Of a stretch of DNA of 64,000 nucleotides, positions 12,792 to 31,370 are shown piece by piece. The DNA comes from Gorsachius magnificus. Lineage: Eukaryota > Chordata > Aves > Pelecaniformes > Ardeidae. The position numbers and the translations under genes are program-made. The stretch spans positions 6,963,385-7,027,384 of the forward strand of contig CM067084.1 in assembly GCA_034008185.1 (NCBI GenBank). Direction: 5' to 3'. The notes under the pieces are model-generated. The model worked only from the letters and a program-made list of their open reading frames with translations. It had not been told where the DNA came from and searched no databases. How positions within the stretch are numbered: the first letter of the stretch is position 1; every line of letters begins with the position of its first letter.

Positions 12792-15700
12792 CAACACATC
12801 ATATGTTTAAATATGGCTTATACCTTTGTGCCAGCCAGGTTTGGGTGTTGGAAGGGATTTGGATTCAGAACTTGCTCGAGTGACTGTAGCAGTTTCCCTC
12901 CTTTCACTCTAAGCCTTGGAGGAATTTCTTCCATTGCTCTCTAGTGTATGCTTCTCATTTGTGACTTGAAATGGTCCTCTGTTGTGTTATTCGTCAGCTG
13001 AAGGTAAAAATTCATCCAAATCTCCTTTAGAATTCAGGTTTTAACCTTTAAAAAGGAAACTTGCAAAAATGTCAGAGATATTTACCATTAGGAGTCAGAC
13101 TGAGGTTCTAAATCCCGTAGATGTTTTGTAACCGGTCCTCCCCAGCGTCCATGACTGTGACTTTGCCCTTTGGGCAGTTTTGAATGAGGGGAATGTGTGG
13201 AAGCACATCTTGAGGTAAATATTGAGTTATAAGAGGATGGACTCTGAAGAACAAGCATGCTCACTCTTATTAAAAACAGCTGCTGGAGAAGGGGAAGGAC
13301 AGATAGGAAGGGTAAGCAGGAGCCTGGTGTGTTTGTAGTGGTACAACAGTGGTACAACAGTGTCCTGCTGACACACAGGTATACAGGGGACCTGGTGCTT
13401 TGAAAGTCCTGCTTCTGGTGACTGATGCCTGGGGTTTTTTGTCCCAGTTCAAGCAAACATAAGGATGAACGTTAAACATATATATAATTCCCCTCTTCCT
13501 GCAGAGTGAGTGTATAAGGAGGGGGGAAACTGGGAAACAGAGATGATTTTGGCATCAATTCAGATTAACTCCATTACCTGCCTTAAATTATAGTCCCCCA
13601 GGGTCATGCAGACATCCTTGGGTTGCATGAAATGGCTGTCCTGCTATGGATCCTGCCTTGCTCGGCTCCAGGTGGCCTCTCTTTGCTCGACTGCCCATCT
13701 GGCCATGGGAAGGTGCTTCAGTTCACCCATCTCTTGACTAAGGCTGGGTATTGGGTGAGGTTGCTTTGCACTCTTCTATGAAGGGTTTCTTACTGAGTGC
13801 TTATTGAGTTACTCACTGTGTGCACGACTGCCAAATTCTTTTCTTTGGCAATCTAGGGGGGGACATGCTCAGAGTCAGCTGCAGCTCTTCCTTCTGTACA
13901 GCTCGTCCTGCAGGCAGCTGCAAACAGTGGGTTTTGCCCGGGTGTGCAACAGGTTGCACTGATCAAACTGAAACCAAGTTAAATCAAGTAGCTGGCTGAA
14001 GTACTGCAACACCCTCAGGAGTCTCTGTAACATCAGTTCAATAGTAGTTATATCTGGTCGTCTTGCATCATAAAGGACACGAGTGAAAAAGCCTCCTGTG
14101 CTATTCTGAGGGTTTGTATTACTTTACAAGCATAACATGATTCTTGAAATCAGTGCAAATCCTTGTGTAGCAGAGGTGATGCGAAGCAGCTGACAGTGTA
14201 GGAGGAGGTGCAGAATGAGACGGAAAAAGAGCCGGGCTCATTGTGGGTGAGCTGAGCGCAGCAATGTGAACAGGCAAGGGATCTGCAGACTTTGGGGGTG
14301 GGCTTTGGCCAGGACCTTGGAGGAGTGAGCAGCACACCCAGCAGGGCCTATGAATTGCATGGCTTTGGGGAGCAGGAATGGTGATGGAATAGCATTATGC
14401 CAAAGGCAACGAGGAAAGTTTTAGGTGCATATATGGCAGTGGGCTAGCAGAGAGACTGTAAGAGTAATCTGGTGCTGGGGAAGAGCTTTGCAGAAGTAAC
14501 AGCAAAGCTGGCTGTGTGTTAGTGTGGATCTGTACTTGGACGTATGTGCACAGCCGCAATTTAACAATTGGGTCAGCAAAGTGACCGTGATGGAGGAAGC
14601 AGGAGGAATCTGCAATCCCATTTCACGTCCCCCACTTTCTGCCTTGCAAAGGGCACGATAACTCCCTAATACGCTCTAAGTTTGGTTTTTGTTGTTTGGT
14701 TGGTTTTTTTTTTCCCCCAAGGTGCTCTAGTATATTATGTATGAATTGCTGTTGCTGCTGTCCGTGCCTCTTCCCAGCTACCTGCCGGAGGCTACATGGG
14801 CTTCCCAAGGCAGTGAAGGAGATTTGTGCCCTTCCTGTCCCACCTTCTAGGCTGTCACGCTTAGGAAAGGATCGTACAGTTCTCATGAGTGTGGCGTGGT
14901 GTGTTGCGTTAGTCATAGCGCTGTGGTTACTGACAGCTCCCCACTGCGAAACCCAGGAAGGTACAGGAAGCATGGTAGAGTACGTGACCCAGCACAAGGC
15001 AGCAAGAAGGGCACCTTCAGTCCCTGACATTGTAGCCACCCCGAATTCCTGCTAGGTCAGTGTCGTGCTCGGTGCTTCTAGTCCAAAGAAGATTAAGGCA
15101 GTATCTCGTAAGCTTAAGCTTGGCACAGCTAGCACGTCTTGGCATTTACCTTTAGTCTGATGCTCGTGTGGCAGTCCGCAGGTAAAGAAAGGACTGGGAG
15201 ATCTGTGTTGTGACAAACCAAATAGCAGAGGGTATACCTGAGAGTGCTGCGTACGGCCACCTTGGCCAGTCTGCAGAGAGGTGGAGTGAGATGGATCAAG
15301 CCTGGCTCGGCTTCCCCCTGCCTGGTGTGTTGGCTCCCTAGCAGCCACCTGAGTATCTCCATACAGATATTCCAGTGTCCGTCAAGGCTTGTTGTACCAC
15401 ACGTGGTTCCAGACCCACACTGGTTCCATGTGGTTGCAAAGCTTTTGCTCACATTCCCAAGTGCTCCAGGAACCCAAAATTCTGAGCAGCCACAGGCAAA
15501 AGCTCCCAAATGTTTGGGTTTTTTTAATATTGCCACAGCTAATCTGCAAGTTGGTAGTTTAGGAGCGGCCTTGCCCAAAAGCACAGAAACTGAGTGTGGA
15601 CCTGTGCAGACCTAAAGAGCTGTAGGGCTTCGTTTGCTTGGCCCATGCCTGAATCTGTTGGCTCTGCTCTGGACTCCTCCAGTGTCTCCACACTTGCAGC

Positions 15701-18700
15701 ACAGCTAATTTGCAATGTGGATTAGGCACCCACAGACAGCTGAGAGCTGGCCCAGTTGTTATTATTATTAAAGCCCTGGAATCTTGCTTCCCACTCAGAC
15801 TTGCAACTTGGGCATCATCTTTGACTGGGACTGCTCTGTACCTGGATAATGTTTAAATCTGGATGGGTGCATTCAGTAATGTAAAAGTTTTATTCAGAGC
15901 TAAACTTTCTTCTCCTATCTCTGTTATTGCAGGATTCTTCTTGGCTTTCACATAATCCTTGCCTGCTACTGAAAAGATAATTTTCCAAGCCTACGTCTCT
16001 GTTTAAATAATTTCTGTGATCTCTCTTTGTAAAAGGCCTGTTCATCCACAGCCAGCTGTGATGTACCCTCAGCCTCACGATCATCTCCCACTCGCTGTCA
16101 GCACATTCCCTTCTGCCTCTTACTGACCTCCAAGGCTCTACCACCCTCCTGTTACATATTTAAGAGTGCGTGGTTTTTGGTATTTCCCAAACCTCCCAAT
16201 TTCAGTCATCTTCAGATGGCTTTGGGAAATGTCCCTTTTCTAAGAAATGACTATCAGAAGGATGTTAATGTTCCTTGGATTCCTGGCCAATACCGCCTTA
16301 CATATTTTCTGTTACCAGCTGTCTTCCGCTGAGGCTGAAAGCTTTCTAGGGCATGGGGCTACTACTGTTCTGCTTGGATAGTCCCTAAAAATCTCTTATG
16401 CAAATAATAAATAGAGGTAATTGCTAGGAACTCAGTGAGTGTTATCAAGTAAAATCTACTGAAGTTGATGTAGTGTTTTTAATGAGATGGTGCCTTGAAC
16501 AAGCCAATTTCTCAATGGAAACTGCTGAAATAAGTGTCAAATGATTTCATTTTTGTCAAAGACTCATGCCACCTTTTGAACTATGAAAGTTTCAGGATGG
16601 TAACAATGCCACAAAAATTACTGTCCTAGACTCCATTTTCCATTAAATACCTAGATTCAGTTTGAATCAGTGCTTCACTCTTAAAGACAAATTATTTTGT
16701 AGGTTAAAAGGAACTCAGCTGCTACCTTTACATTTTCAGGTGGTATTCAGAAAACCACTTTAAACTTTTGAACTCCAGGCCAATGAGCCAGCAGCTCACA
16801 CGCTATTCATTGATACAAATTCATTCTAATTCCAACCTGTAAAATGAAATTCATCCCAAGAATGCATCTGCAGATACTTAGAAATGTCCCAAGTGGTGGC
16901 CATGAAGTACCTGTAAACAACTACTTGGCCATCGCTATAAAATAGTTTGCCTGATAGGGGATTGGATGAACCCAATGGGGAACCTGTGGTGTAACCAGCT
17001 CCTCCCTGAGCCAGGCCAATGACAGAGCCAACCGCCATGACACCTCCTCAGAAGAAAATGTTGGTGTTGAACACCAGTGTTAAAACATCCAAGTGGTGAC
17101 CCAGTCATGGTGAGGAATTTGCCCGGCCTCGTTTCTCCCTTGTTGGCATAAATTACAAAGGCAGGCTCTCTTGTCTGCCCATTAGGCTGGGTCAAAGGCA
17201 CTTGGTCTAGTAAATGAGTGCATGCCAAGACAGAATTAGGAAAGGCTGGTTTGTTTTTCCCTTGACATGTAGCTATTTTCCCCTGTCTGTGCCTTCCTGT
17301 TTTGGTCAATATGAGCATGGAACAAATGCAACAGGGAATGGATGCCAGGAGAATTTTTTTCTCCTTTATTTCCTGCGTGGTCTCACTTCTTAACCTTCCT
17401 AGGAGAAGTTCAGGTGGCTAAGCAGAATGGGAGGACAGTGCTGGAGGTGCAGGGGCAGCAGCTTTGCTCAGGAGGCATAAGGAGGGGGAGGAGAAGCCTC
17501 CAAGGAATCATGGTGCTAGCGAAGAAGGATTGCATTAGGGTTGTGGGGCTGCCGCCAGTTTTGAGCCAAGTGGCTTATAAAGCATTGGAGTCTTCAGGTG
17601 GGAAGGCTTGTACTGCATAGGACTGACAGAGGCTGTTTGATTTCCTAGGCAATCCCTCCCGGTGCCAGCTCTGCTGCCACTTGTGTGTGTGAGCGCACAT
17701 TTGGGAATGGCAGGTCTCCTCTTGTCAACTTTACAGGAACGGCTTCTCAAAAGAGCTTTTGTCTGGAGCAATTGCCCAGACATCTGGGCAAACCCATGTC
17801 AGTCTGCCCCTGTGTTTTCTTTCCCAAGAGTAATACTCAACCTTAGACTGGAGATCTGCGCTCTGGCTGCCTGACCCAGGATGCTCGCGGTCTTCTTGGA
17901 ATAACACCACCCTCAACCTGAGTTTGGCAGTGCCACAGGGAACTGGTAGAAGGAAACAATATGGATCTGTGAGCAATGTGTTTAGTTGCTTTCCTAGCAG
18001 TATGCTTGCAGAGCCATCATCTGAAGCAGTATTGGCAGTATTCAACTGGTATTGGCAAATTCAGAGACGGAAGCCACCCTGGCTGATTGCAGCCACCTCT
18101 GCAATCATCTGCTCATGGAGAATGGCTGAGAGTGAGCCAAGGTGCGTGGGAGATGAGGAGCATCTCTGGTGACCTTCACTGGAGCCCACCAGGGCTATGC
18201 TGGCCACAACAGCATGGCAAGACTAGTGACTTCAGTAAGCCCCCAGGCTGGATGGCCTGCAGGGAAGACGGGTAAGGGTTAGGTGTGACCTCCCCCTCTT
18301 CAAAGAGCAGAAAAACAGGATAAGGTGGGACAGGAGAGGTGGTTTCTCGGTGGCCCTGGCAGATCCCCATGCAGGGAGGTAGTGCCAGTCATGCACCTTA
18401 CAGCATTGGGGTGGGGCAAACCAGCGGGGCTGCAGGCAGGCATGCAGGCAATGCTGGCCACGGGCTCCTTGTGCGCCAGGAGCTGGGATGCCGTCAGCAA
18501 GGTCCTGGGATGCTGGCTCTGAGCCCGTGGACACCGCCCACACCACAATCTCCCCTTTGTTTTTTGTGGCGACGCATCCAGAGGCTGTAGCTGCGTTTCC
18601 TACACCCACTGGGAGGATGTGGGATTTTCCTGGCTGCGAGGCAGAGGACGGCTGCGAAACACAGCAGCGAGAAGCTCTGCAGGCTGGGCCAGTGACTCAG

Positions 18701-21700
18701 CCGCTGGCGATGGGCAGGGGACAGTACAGACGGTCTCTCCCCTCTCGGTGTGCGCAGCAGTCTAAGCCACGGTGCCTTTGCAAACCTTAATCCTTTTGTT
18801 TTCCACCCTGCTCTTAATTTTGCCACACAAGAGGTGAAGCAATTAATCTCACCAGCAGGAGATACCCTAACTGGTTTGGAGAAACAAACACATGATTTTT
18901 ATTTTAAAAACATTTAATTCCTTTCATCAGAGTCATTTCTGCAGAAACACAGTCAGAAGTTGCTGTGTAGGAGTATGGATTTCTGGTAACAAGGCCACCT
19001 ACGCAAATCCACCGCAGGAAATAGGAAGCCCATACCTAAAGCCTTCATTGTCTAGGGCCCAATTTTGCAAAAGTGCTAAGCACCACTTAGTCCTGCTGAA
19101 GGCAATGGGAATAGATGATGCTGAGCCCTTAGCAGGAGGTGGTCAGGATTGAACCATCCTAGATCTTGACTCAATGAGTCATAGTATTACATGGGCATGG
19201 CATGATAGTCAGGAGAATTCTGAATCTCTGCGCAAAAATCCCCATGTAATAGATAATACCCTGCTTAATATAACTATTTCATCTTGTTATGGTACTAGGA
19301 AGAATAAGAATAGTTGCTTCTTCCCACCCCTTTCTAAAAGCTGTTTAATTTCTGGGAAAAGCTCCTTCAATTTTGATACATAAACATTTTCAACTCATAT
19401 TTTCTCTAGGATTTGTAATATTACTATTTTTAATACTGTAAGCAATAATAGAATTGTTTTCTGCAGAAGGATCCTGAGCATTTACTTCACCTAGGTAGTG
19501 ACCTAGTTTATCAGGATTCGACAAATAATATTTACTTATTTCTCAGCACGAACAGAAGTAATACTCCCTTGTCAGCCATTTTGTTGAGTACTTTGTTGGT
19601 TCCTTATATGAAGGAGGAAGCTGAAAAATGGCCATTTAAGGGATATGTTTACCAAACACTAGTGTCAACTATGGTAATTTTCTGCTTAGAGAAGGCAATT
19701 GTAGTTTTTGCACCTGTTTCACCCATTATTCATAAAAGCTTAGGTCTGCTCTAGGTTGACTGTACCTCTACTGACATGGATTTTTTCATCTAGAAAAAAA
19801 AAATCTCGTTCTGTTTCTGCAAAATCTACCTGTTGTTCCACAAGTAACAGATGAGACTACTGGAACCGAAGAAGTAATTGAAAAAAATCTTTGTTCATTT
19901 ACTGTGCTCATTTGGTGGAGTTTTAAGCGAAGCTGGTTTCTGTTTCCTCATGTAACTGATTAGCCATCAAGAACTGAGTAACTGAAAAAGAGCTTTGGCA
20001 ATGGTAAGCGACAGGGAGAAACGCTTCAAAAATTACTGGCTTTAACATTTGATTTAAACGGGGCCACCAGTCCTGCCTACGTGAAGTTGCAGAGAGGCCT
20101 CATCAGAAATCTGAAATGGAAAGAATAAAAGAAATCCAAATGTTGAGTTTGGTGGATACCTTTTTAAGATGAAAATAATAGTTCTGTGTGACCCATTTTT
20201 TGGACCTCAACAATGTGTGGGTCCTGTACTAATTTAGTTAACTCCATGCGGGGGGGACCCAACTTTGTTAATTTCATGTACGTCCCTTTCCAAAAGGAGC
20301 TATTCTGCAGCAATTGTCTTCCACCTCAACATAATTGACTACATTGTACGGACCAATTTCAACAAAACATTCAGAAGATGTGCGGAAACCGTGCTGCTGT
20401 AGGTTTCTTCTTTGGCTGATCATGGCATAAGCTATCTAAAGAGGAAACATCTGGACCTGCCACCTTAGCTTTTGTTTTAACATGGGGAATACAGACTTTT
20501 AAAAACTGAAATTGAGATGATCCGATACCACATTTTTAGAAGTCAGTATAAATGTCGCGCTTTTTTGTACTGAAATACCTTGTAGTGTTTATAAATCATA
20601 TCTGCAATGTTTGCACTCAGTTTTTCCTTGATGTTTAGATGGTACTTCTCACTTGGAGGCCTGAAAGAATTTACAGGGAAGCATGTATCTGTTTTCTCTA
20701 TGTTGAGAGTATTGAGCAGAGGCAGGTAAAGAAGGAACCATACTAGGAAGGAACTTCATACAATAGCATGGATGTGTAAATTTTGCTGGGTTGGTTGGTT
20801 TGTGCTAAGCTACATTTTTGGGCAGAGTGCGCTTTAAAATACCTTTGGAAATGGGCTAGCTTAGCTCTTGCATTTGTTTCCTATGGAAACCTATTTTTTT
20901 TGCTTTATTTAATATTGGGGGGGATGCTTTTTATAGTGAAACTTATGTCATTACTGGAACTAGTCAGAAGCTTTCAAAGGAAATAAAGTGGCCTTGAGAA
21001 CAAGGGCCAGCTCACTGAGGCTGCACCAGTTTGTTGCAGACCCCAAACCTGCTACACAGAGTTCCCGTGCCAGTCCCCACAGCCCTTGCTGGCCCAGTGG
21101 GATTTTCACCCCAGGGAAATAAGGGCTAGACTTCTCCTCCGTGGTAACTCTACAGTACACAGATCCTATCCTGTTTGGGACTAAAATGTGACAACAAATC
21201 CACCCTCTTTCCAAGTGAAGCTTCTGAACATATGCCGGCATTTGTACTTTTTGCACGTCAAAAGTATGTGAAGCTTTAATAATAAGGCTGCAAGATTTGC
21301 ATGTGCATATACGGGGTGTGCACGCACATGAGGGAATAATAAATGCATGTGAAAATGTTACAGCTGTGCCCAGAATTTTGCATGTTTGCAGCTCAGGCTT
21401 GACAACTTTACTTTGTTCTCATTCACTGCATTAAATCTAATTCAGACAAGAAAAAAAAACCAAAAAACAAACAAAAAAACCGCCGACTTGATCCATTTCA
21501 AGTTTAGTAATTAGTGGCAGTCAGAACTCCAAAGAGGTCAAGAGCTATAATTTTAGGTCCCCAACTCCACTTCGGTGGACCCTGGAAATCATCACGGGCT
21601 GAGGCTCTTAAAGGTAGGCGCCATGTGGGTGCCATTTGGGACGAAGTCTGAACCGCTCACGTGTGTTCTGCTGCACTGCATGGGAGCAGGTTTGCTATGA

Positions 21701-24700
21701 GCCAGCTGTGCCAGGCTCCCGACTCAGCAGAGAGATTTGGATCGTCGCCTTAAGGCCTTCTTTCTTTCTGTACTACTTAAGGAATTGGGCACATATAAAT
21801 CAGGTTTTGAAGCATCAAACTTTGCAGGTCCTCTGTCTTGTTCAACCCTAACTCCACATCTCTTCCTCACAGGCCTCCTGTATGTTTCCAGCAGTAGATA
21901 TGAGCTGTCAAGCTCTCGATATTCTGAGCTGCTGTTAAGTGAAGGCTGGTGTCCATCTATCATGCTTTTCACCTCTGGCCAGGCAGTTGCCTGAAAACAT
22001 ATTTCTTGGTCATGCTCCACCCACAAGGCCACTGGAATAAGACATATCCCAGTGCAGACACTTTCCTAAAGGTCAGCACACTCACCTTGGGGGCAACAGT
22101 CTAAAGTCTCAAATCCTTGTTCCTCTTGACTCGAAGCAATTCCAGCAATTCCAGCTTTCCCACATCCCAAGGGAGGGCCACAAACATCCTGAAGCAGGTC
22201 TGGCTCTGTCTCTCTGCTTGAAGTGGTTCCATTTGATAGCAACATTCCCAATGAGAGAAAATAACTGTATAGATAGTGGTCAGAGCACTCGGGGGATGCT
22301 GCACAAAAGGCAAGTTCAGTTCTCCGCTCCCCTGAGAATGTGTCTGTAATTATTGATACAGAGTGGGAGTTTCAGAAAGTGTGGTTTGGGGGTTTAGCTT
22401 TGAACAGCCAACTAATAATTACAGCATTTTGCACTTCAATTGTGTGAGAAGACTTGTGTTCTTTTTTTCAGCAAAATTCTGTATCCAACCACATATTTCA
22501 AGCCCCAGCTGGATGGTGTTTGTTAGCCTACTTTCGATCATCATTAAAAGCCACAGAGGAGGAAAATAAGCATCACTCATCTTACACGTTAGTAACTGGA
22601 TGCCCTCTAGCGAGACTGTCATGCTCTCAGATCTGTCAGTTCTTTTTTCCCTTATGAGTGAAAAGACCTTTACACCTTTCCTTAATGTAAAAATTTAGGA
22701 GCGCATCCAGTAGTTAAGCAGAGCGTGCAATGCCCACTGAAAGCAGAATTTTATGCCTGCTCAGCAGAGGCTTTCACAGAAACTTTGGGCTGAAGCAAAG
22801 GGGCAGTCCTGGCCGCTTGTTCACTGGAGCGATTCAGAGGGGTGTGCCTAATGGCCCTGGGCGTTGGCATACAGTCTTGTTCTTTGGTGCGACTGTCCTC
22901 GCACAGCTCCGCTCCTGATATTGATATATACGACAAAAAGGAAGCTATCTTTGCAGAATTCTCCTCATAAGGTTTCTTTCCTCAGGTGTCAAGGATCATC
23001 CCAGCTTGTAGACCAAGCAGTTTGTTTGCTCCCCTGCGCCAAGAGGCATGCGGGTTGTTCCTGCCCGGTCGCTGGTGTTGAAGGGTGTCTGAAGAACATC
23101 CCTAACTAGCTGGCTGTTTGCTCTCCCTGCCTGATTTTTGTAAGATGTGTCAGACAGCTGCGGCTAGTTTCTGTTAGCATATGTAACTAGGTTTTGAAAC
23201 AAAGCTTGTGTTTTGAAGCATCTCAGGGATAGTATTTTTCTCCTCTTCATTCATTTTTATCCATGTAAGGAAACAAAAATAGTTTTCAAACAAATTGTAT
23301 CAGGCAGAATAAATTCTAAGTGAGCAGGGGGCCCACTGGCAGCAATACCTGGATGCAGTCTCAATGGTCCTGATTTGGCTTTAACATTGATATTTTGGGA
23401 GAATGGAGGTCTGCAAAAAAAGCGCTACCTAAAGGCAACACATCGTGCTGATACGTTTGCAAAGATTGCCAAACGTACCAGCCAGCGCATGGCATAGATT
23501 TCAGTAGTATGGTACTGTAGGATTTTGTTGGGGTTGCAGAAGGATTTAACCTATGTCAGAAAAATGTGTCCTGCCAGCGTTTCCATGTGTCAAATGTGGC
23601 AATGGTGAATTCTGGCCCAGAGCACTTTCTACTGCCTGAGTCTTTCTAAAAATCTGCTTTATGCCATCCAGGGGTGTTTAAAAGCAGATGTCGTGTGGCA
23701 ATATTTGACTTATATGAACTCAGGAGGTTTCCGGGGAATTAATACTCAGCACTTCAAATATGTGGCGTGACTTCACCAGACAATTTGCAGGATGTGAGAT
23801 ACATTCTTCAAAACTGCAAATTACCAATTTAAATATTTATTATTAAGTGCCTCATTGGTTTATTGAAATATTTGCGCTCTGTTAGTAGGACTCTTGGCAT
23901 GTGAAAGCACATAAAGGATTTATTCTCTTCCTTTCCCACCGTCTTCTTTTAAATACTAAGATTAGGCTCACCTGGAAAGAAGCCATTATTTTTCTGCAAC
24001 GTTAGAAGTGGACCCTGTACTTATTGCTCTGAAAACAAACTCACACCTAGAGAAGTGAGAGTGTAGCACTCGTTACCGGTTAACTGGATGAGCACCTCGA
24101 GCAATGCAGGACTCCTCCAAACTTCTGCAATCACCTGTGCCTGGCCAGCCTGCTGTTTTACACACATTTGGCACAGGTATAACTGCAAAGAAGTGAATGG
24201 CCTTCAAGATTGCTGCCTTTATCCACTTTTCACTGTGATGTGGTGAGAAAGCACAACAGCCCAGCATCTCCAGTTGTCAGCTCACATTACTTGAAACATC
24301 TTTGCACAGTAGATAGTCAAGTTTTGGTTTGGGGTTTTGGGTTTTTTTTCTTTTTTTTTCCTAAAGCCAGCTGAAGATTTGCTTTCCTGTGGGACTGGCA
24401 GGATTGTGGGACTGTACTGTGGGGCTGAGAAATGATGAATAACTTGAAGTTGCACAGGGAGGATAACAGCAAAGGTTAGGTTAAAATTGCCATGCAATTG
24501 GCGTATTTTGGAATATAACTTGTAAGTCATTTTCTTCCTCTTTGAGCTATTTTGTATTTTATTAAAAGCCCAGTACGTTTTCATTTAAAAACATTTTTCA
24601 TTGGAAGGCATTTGCAGTATGCAGCTGTCACCCTTATCAATGCTTTGATACTTCGATGCTTTCCAAATACAAATTGCAGTTCCACTTTCCTTTTTGTTAC

Positions 24701-26100
24701 AGTATCTGACTAGCAGGAACACTCAAACTGAAAACGCTTCGCTGATGTTGCAGAAGGAAGGATCTCAGCTGGGTGCCCATATTGCAGCATCTGAATTGCA
24801 GCCATCTGAGGGGAATTTGCAAACGCTGGGTAAGACCCCAGCCTCCCTGTTGGCACGAAGGGGAAAAGGGGGAAAAGGGATGCAAAGGATGAGGTTTGCA
24901 GCCATCGGCCTCCCCCTGCCCCTGGAGCTCCCAGGTCAGTCTGTAGGGAATGTGAGGCAGGGCAGGGCTGGGACTGAAGCCTTCCCCTCTGCACCACGTG
25001 CCAGTCTGTGCATGCTCACACTGATGACCACCTGGATTCAGGTGCCTTGAGGGATGGGTCCTTTCATGCAAGGCAACCCAAATCACTGCTTTGCCTGCTT
25101 TTTGGTGCTTTAGTGCAAGGGAGTTGAATCCAAGACTCCTGGAAGTGCTCCAGCTCTTATTTTTGAGAACAGAGTGAATGGGAGGAGGAGGAGGGGGGTG
25201 CAAGTGATGTCTCCTCTAGTGAAACCCCTCCATTTAGGGTAAGCTGCTTGACTAGGCACTAGAACAGAGCCCAGGAAAAACATCTGCTGGGTACCCTCCC
25301 AGTTCATTGATCTCAGTTGCTTTCTCCAGCACAGTAAAAGAATTAAATTCCTGAACGGGCAGTTCAGCACCTGTTCCTCACACAAACCTAACCCTTGGCT
25401 TCAGTCTGGCTCCTTTTTCTCTGCTGTGTATAGAAATGTAAAGACAAAATTCCAGAAGGGACAGGAAGGATCTCATGGACACCAGAAATAATTCCTGCAG
25501 AACCACAGCACTGCTGCTGATACAGCTGTGTCAGTCGTCATACTCGGTGCAGGCGGAAAAGGGGACAAGACATCCCTCACTGTGACATGAACTAAAGCAG
25601 AACAAGGTGCCTGTTCTGTTATGCTAACGCTTGCAAGTTTTGTGCTAACTCAGCCACTGCTCAACATTCCAGACTCAAGAGATTAATGGGCAAGCCAGAA
25701 ATAACACTTCACCATTGTAGTCTATATGGTAGGTATGATTGTGTGTCTTTTTCCTACCTTCAGAAGTCAGTCAGAAGTGACATGCATCATAGGTAAACAG
25801 CAGTCATCAATCTCTTCCTGTGGCAGCATTAAAAAAAGTACAGTCATTCTAATAGGCTGTGGGATTCCCTGTAATCAACTAGAACTTCCAATTTCCCTTT
25901 CTGCCTCTACGTAGTTAGTACTAGAAACTTCTAATCAGCAGAGTGGAAGAGGGAGAGGAATTATGTGATAGACTACTACACCTAAGAATTTCTGAAATGA
26001 AAGTGAAAGTGTACTTGGTGAACCATTTAACACTTAAACTAAATTTTCAAAAATAATTTTTTCAGAGTAAGCACACCAAGTTCTAAAGCACACAAAGTCC
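12792..26100. other. Intergenic DNA left of CETN4
   Basis: I see no supported gene. A moderately GC-rich part (about 18.2-18.8 kb) has overlapping open frames on both strands, which is expected where stop codons are rare. None shows a known domain or splice series. The stretch has a small tandem duplication at 13337 and T-rich tracts near 14.7 kb and 24.3 kb. Confidence 0.55.
13337..13362 (+). repeat. 11-bp tandem duplication
   Basis: The unit AGTGGTACAAC occurs twice in perfect tandem, followed by the first four bases of a third copy. This looks like a replication-slippage product. Confidence 0.85.
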
Positions 26101-26117
26101 TTAACTTGCAAAACAGT

Positions 26118-26123
26118 TTTATT
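26118..26123 (-). terminator. CETN4: Candidate poly(A) signal of CETN4
   Basis: TTTATT on the plus strand reads AATAAA on the minus strand. It is the nearest canonical signal I see downstream of the centrin stop codon at 27817. Its use would give a 3' UTR of about 1.7 kb with no competing gene in between. Variant signals closer to the stop cannot be excluded. Confidence 0.4.
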
Positions 26124-27816
26124 TCACACTTTTACAAAGTTAATAGACATTTTAAAATGCTTACAGTACTACAGGTTACATCTACTGCCACTGAATATGT
26201 TAATAGGGGACTTCACAGGTCTCTTGGGTTTTCCAGGGTCCTACACAATCCCTGTGCTCCCACAGGTTTAAGCCTACTTCTGCACAGGTTAGAGAGGGTC
26301 TGTTTAGAGTTGCTCAGAGTACAAAACTCAGAGGACTGGGGCAGAGCGTGCCCAGTCTGCATCTGCATGCTGAGAGGAAGATAAGTAAATGAAGACTTCT
26401 CTTTTCCACTCCTGAAATGAATTCTCCCCCTGCTGGGCCCTTACAGCTCATGAGAGCAGCTGTGCTGAGGAGCGAATCCAGGAACTGGCTCTTCCTTTCT
26501 TCTACAAACCTCGTTAGTGCTGTCAGGCAGCAGAAGCTGTCTGAAGAAAAGAGGGATCTTAACGGATACTGGTGAAATCCTGTTCGTTCCCTCCTCTTCC
26601 CATTGAACCCTTCTGAATGTTTTGCTATCTACTTGCCACTTCACTGCAAGCCATACCAAACTCTCCTTCAGATGCCTTATTAGAGAGTGATATTATTTAG
26701 GATTATTGTCTAATCGGGACCGAAGGATAAACCCTTCTGCAGACCCACATAACTGGATGCCATGTTGTGTGTCACTGCTCTGTCACCATAATATAGAAGG
26801 AAATGTGGTAAGTCCTAGACTGACAGTATATGCAAGCACTTGAAAAAATGAAGGTACTCCTGGAAAAAGAAAAACCGAACAAAAAACCCCAAGCCTGTGA
26901 TGTCTGAAATGAATTTGGATACATGGATGTAAATATAGTCAGTATTCCACAGCTGTCCAAGGTAAATATTTTTTCACTTTAGATGTGAGTCCTCCCTGCA
27001 ACTTGACTTGTATGTGGCCAAAGACATAATTTACCTTAGTGCACCACAGAACTGAATTTTTTAGGTACCTAAAATCCTGGCATAACAGCAGCTCTGTAAG
27101 ATCTTGGGAGGAAGAACAATGGCACAAGATGCTCGTTATACAAAAAGCTTTGATAATCCAAGCAGGTTACATTCAAGTGAACGAGGTTTCAGATGATGGG
27201 AGAAACAGAAGAACATCTACTGCTGGCACACAACTCCAATTGAAACACCAAATCTGATTATATACACTTGCTTTCCATTAGGTCCAAAACCAACTTGCTG
27301 TGGGAAAACAGGGCTTCATACAGAAATAAATACAGATATGCCACTGGTTTTAGAGTATTTCGTGGAAATAAACAAAAGAAGACACATACCAAAAGATAAC
27401 CTCAAAGCCTTAAAAGGAATAAAAATACTGTGCTTGTGCCTTCATTCTGTAGCCTTAGGAGAGTCAAAAGTGACCTTTCCCAGCAGCAGCAGGAATCTTC
27501 ACATCTCTTTTAGTTAAATAGTTGAAACACAGTGGTTTTTATCTAAAATGGCAATCAGTAACATTGTTGAGGGGAAGGGACCCTGCCTGGCAGGTTCAGT
27601 TCATCCTTTCTTTCGTTTCTGCAGTATCTCATTTTAACAGTTCTGAGTACCGAAGCTCCCCTTCCCCAATTAACTTGGCTGAAAAAGAAGAATGAACCAA
27701 AATTCTGTCCTTTCAGACTATCTTTATATGGCAGAAAATATGCAGGAGGCACAAGCCCAGTTTTTAAGTCTTTTTCCAGGTTATCTTTTGGAGCAGCTGT
27801 ATAGCAAGGCGACAGA

Positions 27817-31289
<3,473 letters not shown>

Positions 31290-31370
31290 CTGCCCGCGGC
31301 CGCCGAGACGCTGCTCCGCCGCGGAACGGCCCGCTCGGCCCCGCCGCTCCGAACGGCCCGCGCGGGCCGT

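Noticed and set aside
15129..15615. Overlapping 151- and 123-codon frames on opposite strands
   Set aside because: Opposed frames over the same bases with no domain; typical of chance in moderately GC-rich DNA.
16826..17318. Two overlapping minus-strand frames with Gly/Ser-rich sequence, possible pseudogene
   Set aside because: I could match neither to a known protein, the frames do not join, and there is no poly(A) tail or splice pattern.
18180..18830. Cluster of open frames on both strands, possible gene
   Set aside because: Locally higher GC with frames on both strands, no start context, splice sites or domains.
1..26100. IL21 expected from synteny
   Set aside because: I scanned for the cytokine signature CDSYEK and a signal-peptide exon on the minus strand and saw neither. 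The gene is probably left of the window.
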